Part shown: positions 56,690 through 64,000 of the stretch, piece by piece
Layout of the letters: every line of letters starts with the position of its first letter
Position numbering within the stretch: the first letter of the stretch is position 1
Assembly: GCA_016808115.1 (NCBI GenBank)
Contig: JAEQBH010005302.1
Coordinates: 184,509-248,508, forward strand
Length of the DNA stretch: 64,000 bases
DNA from: Tetrastigma voinierianum
Lineage: Eukaryota; Streptophyta; Magnoliopsida; Vitales; Vitaceae
Direction of reading: 5' to 3'
Made by a program: the position numbers and the translations under genes
The notes under the pieces: generated by a model
What the model was told of the DNA's origin: nothing
Databases searched by the model: none
The model's input: only the letters and a program-made list of their open reading frames with translations

Positions 56690-57300
56690 GTCGCAACATG
56701 AATTTCTTTGTCGTCATTTCTCTTGTTTGCTCTTCAACTTCTTGTCGCGATCGAGAACTCACCTCCCTCATGTTTTGTTTGTCATAACATAAATAATCTT
56801 TGTCGTGACAACAATTCCGTGGCTCTTAGTTGTGAATTCTAAATGTTATGTTGCGATAGGATTTTCTTTATTACAACAGAAATTCCTCCTTGAGTTGGCT
56901 TAGTGATGAAAACTTTGTCGTAACATAAAAACCCTTGTCTCAGTTGACTTGTGTTGTATTCTTAGCATTTTCTATCATGAGAAAGCCTGTCTTTTATCGC
57001 GACAAAGTTCATCTGTTAATCTTCAGCCTTTTACGTTGCGACAAAGGAAATCTTGTCGCGACATAGCTCATTTGTTGTTTGCTTTGATAATTGTCGCGAC
57101 GGTAAAGTTATGATGGTTTTCTTCAAAATCTTCTTGATAATGTCACAGCAGAAAGACTCTTTAATCGCGACATAATTCTCTTTATGAATTTTTGTTTGAA
57201 ACTTCTTTGCGACATTTTAGTTCACCAGAAGCTCGACATAGTTCCTTTGGCCTGTTAGAATTTGTGTCGCGACATACAAAAACTGTGTCGCGACAAATAC
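56690..57300. repeat. TTGTCGCGACA-type array, right half
   Basis: Members: CATGTCGCAACATG (56688), CTTGTCGCGATCG (56742), TTTGTCGTGACAAC (56799), ATGTTGCGATAGG (56849), TATCGCGACAAAG (56995), CGTTGCGACAAAGG (57033), CTTGTCGCGACATAG (57052), ATTGTCGCGACGG (57090), AATCGCGACATAA (57161), TGTGTCGCGACATAC (57262) and TGTGTCGCGACAAAT (57285). This is the continuation of the array at 47245-47785, separated from it by the chromovirus. Confidence 0.8.
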
Positions 57301-58213
57301 TGTTGCATTTTCCACTTTTCTACATCTTTTCTGCTTGTTTTTTTCTCTTTTTCAACTAACACCTGCAAAACACAAAGTTGATAAATATTTCATAATTTGG
57401 CATAAAAATATATCTAAAATTGTTAAAAACATGCAAGAAAAATGGATTAAAAATAGATGAGTTTAGACTCATCAGAGAGCAATCATAAGTTGGAAATATT
57501 TGTTGAAATTGTGTTTGGACTTAAAATAATTAGAATGAGTCCTTACCCTTTGATTAAATTTCCTTGTAGAATAGTTTCAAGCTAACAATGAGGTTTTATG
57601 GTAGAGATTTTATAATTTTTATGTATTTATGATCATATTGGAAAAAAAAAAAAACAAAATCCTTGGTTTATAAGACCGTTCGAAATATTAGAAAAGTGGG
57701 TGTCTTGGGTATTAAATGGTTTTAGTTTGAAGTCCATCTAAGTTCAAAATATCTTTTATTTTTTTAGCTTTGAATAATTAGAAGTTCTTTATCCCTCTTA
57801 GCCTTTGTGGAAATACTAAGCTGTTAAATTTTGCAAACTAAACTTATGAAAAATATTTGTTCAAATTAGAGATGTGATCGAATGAAGAAAAGAATATGGT
57901 ATGCTATTGTCAAGTTAGTAAAGATCAAGTGAGACAACCATAATATTTGAGAGATATTTGGGAGTTAGAAAAATTGATGAGAAAAGGACATTAAAAAATT
58001 AGTTAAGGACCTACTTATATCAAGTTTGGAGGACTAAACTTTTGTTAAAAGGGGAAAAATGAGATACCTTGTATTTTTCAAAGGACAAAAATTAAAATAA
58101 AATAATTCTTTTAAATTAGAATAAGGATATGAGGGTAATTCTCTTAAGGAATCCCAGTATAAATTGGAAAAATTATTATTAATAAAACTTTTTATGTTCT
58201 CTACATATATAGT

Positions 58214-59496
58214 TGATGAGTATCAACATACTTATTTTATCCCCATATTTTATATAGTTTTTATGCGTTTTTTACTATTTTAATAAGTATTCTAATGAAC
58301 TTTTTGTTCATATTTACATTCCGCAGTCATTCTTTAGGCAGAGAACGTATGAAGCAAAAGTCTTTGAATTGGAGAAAAAAATAGGAGAGACCAAGGAAGT
58401 GCCAATAGCGCCTCACGCGTATGGCGTTGGTTTCTGCATTGCGGCGTCACCATGCCGCTCATGTGCGACGTCTGAGTCACGGCGTCAGCGGCGTGCGAGG
58501 CCCGCATTTTCCATTTGCTACGTGGTGAGATTTGAAGTAAGAGACACCCATGCGTCTGTAGCGTCACATGCGATGACTCCTCTTCCAACCGCCAGCTAGC
58601 CCATTTAAAAGATCCACATAGATAGATGACGATTAGGGCGTTCAAAAAAATATAGCATAGGAGATTTTGAATAAGCTCTTAGGGTTTCTAACCCTAAGGT
58701 ACATCCCTCTTGGGAAGAAGGAAGATTGAAGAGGAGGAGGAAGTCATTTCTTTGTGTTTTTCTTCACTTCTATGGTTGTATCTCTTCTCATTATGAACTG
58801 GTTTTATTTTCTAGGGTTTTAGATGTTGTTTGGTTATGATTTATGTAATTGAGCAATGATTTACTTTCTATTTGATATTTGAGGCACTTTTCTATTAAAT
58901 GTTAGATTCTATTATTCATGTATCGTGTTTAATTTCCATTGACATGTTTTATGGTTAGATTCGAGATATGAGAAGTGAGAGTTGGATTAAACCATGATTA
59001 GAACATCACATTTCACCATTGACAAAAGATTCTCATGGGTTTTGTGTGGTAATTATAATTTATTGAGTTTATTACGCTCTTAGGACTTTGGGGTTGAGTA
59101 GAATCACGAAAAGACCCTAGGATTCAGTAATTAAGAATGTGGGTTATTGAGAGAAATTTGCATGTGCAGTAGTGAGACTTACCATTAATAGGTGATTAGA
59201 ATATTAATTGGGGGTAAATTGTTCTTAATGCATAAGGATTAACTAAATGAAATCTAAACCCTAGGTTTTCCATCCTTATTTTTCCTATTTGCATGTTAGT
59301 GTAGGATTTCAGTCTTTAATTGTTTTCCTTTTCATTTTCATTTTAGTCCATAATCTAAATAAAGCTAAATTATTATAATTTAAGTCTTGTCTTCTAATCC
59401 TCATAGAACAATACTTGTACTTTCACGCTATTGCGATATGACACGTCTTGCACACATAGACATTCATATTTTCATACACGTTACATTCGTAGTCTA
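58214..59496 (+). mobile_element. Athila solo LTR, copy c
   Basis: Same family and same E insertion point as 32414-33700: both are preceded by CTACATATATAG and followed by ATAGCCTCCCT or TAATAGCCTCCCT. The palindrome array (58420-58570) is more decayed, with CGCGTATGGCGTTGG and CACGGCGTCAGCGGCG. Confidence 0.7.
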
Positions 59497-59639
59497 TTAA
59501 TAGCCTCCCTCCCTTGATTGTATAACCATGGAAAACCTAAGTGACCTAGGGTTTGAAGCACTAATATCAAGAGGTAAGATCTTTCCTTGGATCTTATTAT
59601 AGTGAACATAAAAAAATGAGATATTATTTTTGTTCTTCG

Positions 59640-59972
59640 CCCGACATCTCCAATACTGCAACAAAATAGCTACTCAAAATATATTTAAATATTAAATTCA
59701 CTACTTTATTGTAACTTTTTCAAAATACACTCGACCACACTCTCTATTTTACGCAACCAGATAATTTAAAGAGTCAGACATATATATAGAGAGTAAGAAA
59801 AAGGTAGAGATGAATTTAGAAGGCTGAATGGCTCTCAGCATTTGGTGGCCCATTTAGAGATTAGTATGAAATAGAGAGTGGGATAGAGTGGATTGGAGAG
59901 AATTTTTTGTGTTTGGCTAGCTAAAGTAGCTAAAAGACAAGAAATATAAAGTGGGTTGGAGATGCTCTAAAT
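59640..59972. mobile_element. MITE, about 333 bp
   Basis: Absent from the middle E LTR, where TTGTTCTTCCCTAAAGATTT (33833-33852) is uninterrupted. The ends form an imperfect terminal inverted repeat: CATCTCCAATAC at the left and GGGTTGGAGATG at the right, sharing CATCTCCAA. Inner TAGCTAC/GTAGCTA copies (59668, 59926) extend the symmetry. It is noncoding, so non-autonomous. The family is not certain; a Tourist/Harbinger type is possible, but the duplication (perhaps TAA) is unclear. Confidence 0.7.
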
Positions 59973-60730
59973 AGTTGTTTTCTTATTCGTAGAATCCTAG
60001 AAAACCTAGGATATCATATCTAAGGTTGAAGAAGTTATTCAAAACTGAGATATTTCGCTATTTATTTTTTAGATTTGTTTAGTGTATATTAATCAATTCT
60101 CTTGAGTTTATGCTCCAGTCACCGAATAAATTGATTTATATTGTTTCTTTCTTTAAAAATAAAATAAAATAATGATTGGTGGTGTCGTATAGAATTGCTT
60201 TAAGAATGAAAATGAAAAAAATAAGTAGGGGATAACTGTAAGCTTTGAATTTGTGAATAAAAAATAAAAAGTAAGAGACATTATTTTTAAAAAAGAAAAG
60301 AAGTAGGGTCCATTAGGAAAAAAAAACAAAAACAAAATGAAACAAGTAGTAATCATATAAATGAACTGTAGGTGTATGACAAATATAGGTTGAAAATTAA
60401 AATGAAATCTTGACATGATTTTGATTGGTATAATTGAAAAGACAAAGGAGGAATGTAATGAAAGCCAGATTTTATTATGGTTAATATCATTAAATATAAA
60501 AAAATTAGGCATAAAAACTTTCATAAAGTAGACCTAGAAAACCTATCTATAAAATAATTCCTAAAAAATCCAACGGATGTTGGAAAAAAGTGGGAGTAAT
60601 CCTGTTTGGAGATTATAAATTTATAAAGTGGGAGGCCAGTTTTGTAATTTAAATGTATTTTTATACCTTTTAAACAATGATTTTTTTTTTTTCATACACT
60701 TTAGTTTTCAAGAGCGTAAACTCTTCCATT

Positions 60731-60793
60731 AAGATTCGAACACAGACCTCCTTCTATCTGCGTTTATGCATTTTGAAATTTATTGAGTTAGGC
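60731..60793 (-). mobile_element. SINE-like unit, minus strand
   Basis: On the minus strand GCCTAACTCAAT (60793-60782) resembles a pol III A box, and GTTCGAATCTT (60741-60731), after GGAGGTCTGT, matches the B box GGTTCGAATCC closely. The 40-bp spacing suits tRNA-derived SINEs. No clear 3' tail or target duplication was identified. Confidence 0.4.
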
Positions 60794-61054
60794 AGCAGTA
60801 GTATTATTTGCTATTTTAAGCCTTTTAATCAAATATGCATTTCCTAAATTATTCTAATAGAGGTTCAAACTCAAAGGCAAAAACATCAATGAGTTAAAGG
60901 TTAATTGCCTCATCCCAAATTTCATCTATAGTAGATTTTTATTTAATTACATATTTTTATTTTAATTAATCGTGATAAAAAATATTAATAAATTAATATA
61001 TATTCGTTTGAAAGCTAATCGTTTTTTAATACAATATAGTAAATTATTTTCATT

Positions 61055-61124
61055 GAGACTTGAATCCCTCACCTCCCCTCCTCATGTCAGCTAAGCGTTA
61101 AAATTTTTAACCATTGAGTTAGGC
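61055..61124 (-). mobile_element. second SINE-like unit, minus strand
   Basis: On the minus strand TGCCTAACTCAATGG (61124-61111) is followed by GGTTAAAA, then GGGAGGTGAGGGATTCAAGTC, where GGGATTCAAGTCTC (61068-61055) is B-box-like. It shares the GCCTAACTCAAT start and the GAGGT..GTTC order with the unit at 60.73-60.79 kb. Confidence 0.4.
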
Positions 61125-62113
61125 ACAAGACATAATTTTGTATATTTTAATTGTACAAATATTCATTCCCTTTATTCTATATGAATAACTGATTTAAAAG
61201 GATTAAACCCATCAGTTATTTGTAAAACTAACATTATAATAAAAATGGAAAAAGACACCTTTATCAAAAAAGTGCTTTTAGAGATTTAGTGATCATGTAT
61301 GAATTTTTTCTAGGAGTAGTTTTGACAGAAAAAGTGACATTTTAAAGATTATTTTTGCAACTATTTTCAAGATTTGTTCCTCTCAATTTAATTTGAAATA
61401 TTTGGTAAAATGATCTAACATTTTGTAAACTTAACACTTTTCATATTTTTCTTGAAAAATAACATTTTTTGGAGAAAAATACCCTTCATCATTTTATATA
61501 TTTACATATGTTCTTATTAAGAAATAGTTATTTTTACAAAAGATATTGTTATCAAAGTCGTGGTAAAAATTGATGAAAGGTTGATTTCTAAAATTTGATT
61601 TTCAAAGGTGTTTAAATCAAATCCCACTCATTTATTTCTCAATTTATTTGTATTGAAAAATATTTAGTTAAAATCAAATCAGAAATACCACTAAATCATG
61701 AATCTAATATTTCTTATGTTTTTTTTATTGAAAAATAACTTTTTTGTTGAATAAAAATGTATTTATATTGTCTTTTAAAAGAATTGGTTATTTTTGTTAG
61801 AAAATAGAGAGAACCGTTCTTGTCAAAATGAGGTCAGGAATCGATGAAAGTTAGATATCAAAAATTGAGTTTTCAAAAAAGGTTATTTAATCAAATCATC
61901 TATTGAAAAAAAAAAAAAGAAAAAGAAAAAATAACTAATTTATTATAAATATAATTTGTCAAGTGCCATTGCATTCATAAGATAGCTACATGTCTCTCAC
62001 CAATCCCTACCAACATGGGAGGAATCCCTTTTTCCTCCCAAATTTCAAAATTGTTATAATATTTTCCGGCATTTTGCCAGGAAAATGTAATACAATTCCC
62101 TGTCCCGCCATGC

Positions 62114-62121
62114 CTATATAT
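62114..62121 (+). promoter_or_regulatory. candidate TATA box
   Basis: CTATATAT within TGCCTATATATGAATTC, 33-40 bp before the candidate coding exon. Confidence 0.4.
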
Positions 62122-62153
62122 GAATTCTTGGACTCTATTACCATCTGGTCCCA

Positions 62154-62339
62154 TTGAAATCCACTGAAACAGAGAGTGATGGTGGCGTCGTCCATGGCCG
62201 CAGCTGGTTGTTTGAGAAGCTGCAACTGGAAGATCCATGGCTTCCTCCTAAACCTTGGGAATCAATATCCTCTGAGAGCTCACCTTTACAGCCTCTATCC
62301 TCTTCTTCGGATTCTCCTTACGACATCTCTACTCTATCT
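62154..62339 (+). CDS. candidate first exon of an unknown host gene
   Basis: The open frame reads TETESDGGVVHGRSWLFEKL, then QLEDPWLPPKPWESISSESS and a Ser/Pro-rich stretch to DISTLS. It ends exactly at TCT|GTAAGT, a strong plant 5' splice site, in phase 0. The composition (acidic start, aromatic WLFEKL core, Pro-Trp motif, Ser-rich tail) looks like a real protein. I do not recognise the family. No in-frame ATG exists: a TGA at 62121-62123 lies upstream and the first codon in the listed range is TTG (62154). An ATG at 62179 opens a different frame of 54 codons whose stop overlaps the donor. Either the start codon was lost, translation starts at a non-AUG codon, or a frameshift or sequence error lies between 62179 and the frame. 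Confidence 0.45.
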
Positions 62340-64000
62340 GTAAGTTTCACTCTTCTCTTTTACCTTTTCCAACCCTTCCAGTACTTTTTAAACCCCGTCC
62401 TTCGTTTCTTCCTGGAAATTGAAATTTCTGAAAACCCTAACTAGAGAATTAACCCCGAAATGTAAAGCCATGTAAGGGTGCCTTTCCCCTGGTGTTCAAT
62501 TTCGTGAGGTTGTAGGTTGATATGCAAGAGGTGATCCTTGAAATGACTCGCCCATGATTGTTTGTGTGGAACTGATGCATTTGAAATTGAACTAAGTGTA
62601 AGTCTGTATGATAATTCCAAATCCACGAAAAACAAAAGCGCGATCATCAAATTCCTTGGACAATAGGGAGTTGATAAATCCTTATTTTAGAAATCACCCA
62701 GAAATGTGTACCAACTGAAGCAATTGTGATGTAGGACATTGTTGTCTACATAAGCGAGTTAGGGTTTTAATTTTTTGGGATTTAAGGATGAGCAACAATA
62801 AAATTATAACAATAGGAAACAAATTGAAGAAAGGAATCGTTAGTGTTTGACCAAGAGATTATAGGTGAGTCCTATGGAAGAAAGTAACCAAGTCTCACCG
62901 CTGAAAAGTATGCTAAATTTAATATTATTTCATTATCAATAATTAAAAAGAAAGCTATTTTATTCAGCGACTTATTATTAGGATTTTCATTTTAGTTTTT
63001 TCTAAAATTAATAAAGAAAATTTATTCTTGTTTTGTTGAGGAAAGTATTAACAAAGAAAAATATTAATAAATTTTTTTTTTTAGGTTTAGAGATTTTACT
63101 ATTAAATGAAAAGAAATCAAATATAACTGACACTCTCCCTAAAACGAATGGAGATTGATCATTCTCAGCTTGCTCATCAAAGAAGGGCCTAGTAATTCCC
63201 CTAGGTAGGGATGTTGAAAATCCCACCCTCATATGTAAGGGAGTCCTTCTGATGCTTGCCTGATCTTTAATCACCGTGAGCCTTAGATGAATAACTGAAT
63301 TTGATAAAACAATTCTTCAACAAGAAAACTGACTTCAATAAAAAGCGTTTTGAAGGCAAACATTACTTTATAAGCTGTTTCAAAGCCATTTCACTTGTTT
63401 TAGTTCTTCATATTAGGTAAATTAATTTGAAAATGCACAAGTTTTTTAAATTTTATTAATTTTGATTGTATTTCATTTCATTTCCTTTTTTATTTTGCTT
63501 AACACTACCAAACATAGGAAAAATTAGTTTCCTTATTATTTTTTTCTTTCCTTAGTACTTTTTGTGAACCAAATATGACCTGAATGTAACTAAAATATCA
63601 ACTTTTAAGTAATTATGACACTAGAGAGCCTTACAATAATTGCAAGTTACCTCAATGATATTGTTATTTTTTTTATTGATTATTTTTTTCTTTCTCTCAT
63701 TCATTTCTTGTGTAGATGTTGGATATTTGTCCCCATCAGTCTGTCTGCAAGGTCTAATATATAGTGGTGTGAAATTGATAATCTGTGTCTGACTTTTGAT
63801 ACATCACTACCTTTTTTTGTACATGCTCTTTTGGTTGCATGGTGTGGAGGCATTATAATTGGCTTTGTTTGAAATTGGACTAAATGTCATTAGTTCCAAA
63901 TCCACAAAACAATTTTCATTAGAACAGCAAGATTTTAGAATTGTGCACAACTGTATTTACTGAAACTAAAGTCTGAGCTTTCATATTTTCCTTTCATTAG
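62340..64000 (+). other. probable first intron or intergenic DNA to window end
   Basis: AT-rich with poly-T tracts typical of plant introns. TTGTGTAG at 63709-63716 could be a 3' splice site; the text after it reads MLDICPHQSVCKV then a stop, so it is not a convincing exon. 63120-63290 (ACTCTCCCTAAAACGAATGG onward) is less AT-rich and may be an old element fragment; it was not identified. Confidence 0.35.

Larger units (their letters stand above)
45568..57474 (-). mobile_element. minus-strand Athila LTR with leader fragment, split by a chromovirus
   Basis: Read on the minus strand it starts at 57474 with TGATGAGTCTAAACTCATC, the same start as the solo LTRs at 32414 and 58214. It runs through a U3 palindrome array (57300-56690 and 47785-47245), a TATA box (47179-47172) and R-U5 to the GTACACTTGCAGTG phrase (about 45840). 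About 250 bp of leader follow, with PBS-like text. Excluding the chromovirus (47790-56645) it is about 3.05 kb. There is no gag-pol, so it is a truncated copy rather than a clean solo LTR. Confidence 0.65.
44941..58059 (+). pseudogene. E element, second internal region (interrupted)
   Basis: Own sequence at 44941-45567 and 57475-58059, collinear with 31060-31690 and 31690-32254. The integrase zinc-finger remnant recurs at about 45240-45345. It ends with a polypurine tract AAAAGGGGAAAAA (58047-58059). Everything between 45568 and 57474 is inserted. Confidence 0.6.
58060..60588 (+). mobile_element. E element, right LTR
   Basis: Starts TGAGATACC after the polypurine tract. Own sequence 58060-58213, 59497-59639 and 59973-60588 is collinear with the middle LTR. 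It carries the Athila solo LTR (58214-59496) and a MITE (59640-59972). It stops at about 60588 within GGATGTTGGAAAAAAG, which is the right edge of the transposable-element pile. Confidence 0.65.
60589..62110. other. AT-rich low-copy DNA with SINE-like units
   Basis: No gene seen. Contains poly-T (60681-60693) and poly-A (61905-61920) runs and two minus-strand tRNA-like units listed separately. A minus-strand frame at 60153-60524 overlaps E LTR sequence and is not a gene. Confidence 0.5.

Noticed and set aside
45568..57474. Possibility of an integrated pararetrovirus or other plant virus
   Set aside because: All recognisable coding pieces follow Ty3/gypsy order with LTRs, PBS and PPT; no movement or coat protein motif was seen.
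61975..62238. 87-codon minus-strand frame overlapping the candidate exon
   Set aside because: No known domain; the plus strand has a TATA box, protein-like frame and splice donor, which fit a gene better.
1..64000. tRNA, rRNA or known ncRNA genes
   Set aside because: The only tRNA-like text is PBS sequence and the two SINE-like units; no full cloverleaf or rRNA segment was recognised by eye.

Overview
The window is plant nuclear DNA, most likely from a eudicot with a repeat-rich genome. Evidence for this is decayed Ty3/gypsy retrotransposons with plant-type tRNA-Asp and initiator-tRNA-Met primer-binding sites, a MITE, SINE-like units and one candidate intron-bearing gene start. I cannot name the species. 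About the first 60.6 kb is a nested pile of transposable elements with no intact gene. Only the last ~3.4 kb looks like low-copy sequence.

Layout. (1) 0.3-9.4 kb: an Athila-type Ty3/gypsy element (LTR, tRNA-Asp-type PBS, gag, protease, reverse transcriptase, RNase H, integrase), all broken by stops and frameshifts. It is a mosaic: a second Athila copy is joined inside the RT near 4.85 kb, so protease is encoded twice. (2) 9.39-13.54 kb: a block of other LTR elements, including a minus-strand LTR of 537 bp with a Met PBS. (3) 13.54-25.81 kb: Athila 3' UTR, PPT and LTR, then a second Athila with gag-pol remains and a third ORF after integrase (21.87-23.12 kb) resembling the plant 'putative transposon protein' family. 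(4) 25.81-60.59 kb: an old chromovirus-like family, called E here, arranged LTR-internal-LTR-internal-LTR. It is interrupted by later insertions: a chromoviral LTR derivative (27.02-29.25), an Athila solo LTR at the same site in two E LTRs (32.41-33.70 and 58.21-59.50), an insertion of 2.6 kb (34.15-36.75), a minus-strand solo LTR (37.27-43.46) that itself contains a solo LTR with a perfect 5-bp target duplication (38.469-41.809), a minus-strand Athila LTR (45.57-57.47) that contains a complete-length but dead Tekay/Del-like chromovirus (47.79-56.65), and a MITE (59.64-59.97). (5) 60.6-64.0 kb: AT-rich DNA with two minus-strand SINE-like units, then a TATA box and a candidate first exon ending in a GTAAGT donor (62.15-62.34 kb).

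The most striking signal is noncoding. Short palindromes are clustered in irregularly spaced arrays inside the LTRs. Athila U3 regions carry many copies of a TCGCGA-centred palindrome (ATGTCGCGACAT and variants, including TGGTCGCGACCA in the first LTR). In several cases the array sits just upstream of a TATA box. The same kind of array, again followed by a TATA box, lies between integrase and the third ORF, which suggests a second, internal promoter. Other lineages in the window carry arrays of different palindromes (CGCCTAGGCG, GAGGTC...GACCTC, TGTATTGCAATACA). This looks like a repeated design rather than one inherited sequence.

All assignments come from reading motifs by eye and from comparing copies within the window. 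Boundaries without a stated duplication are good to roughly 5-50 bp.
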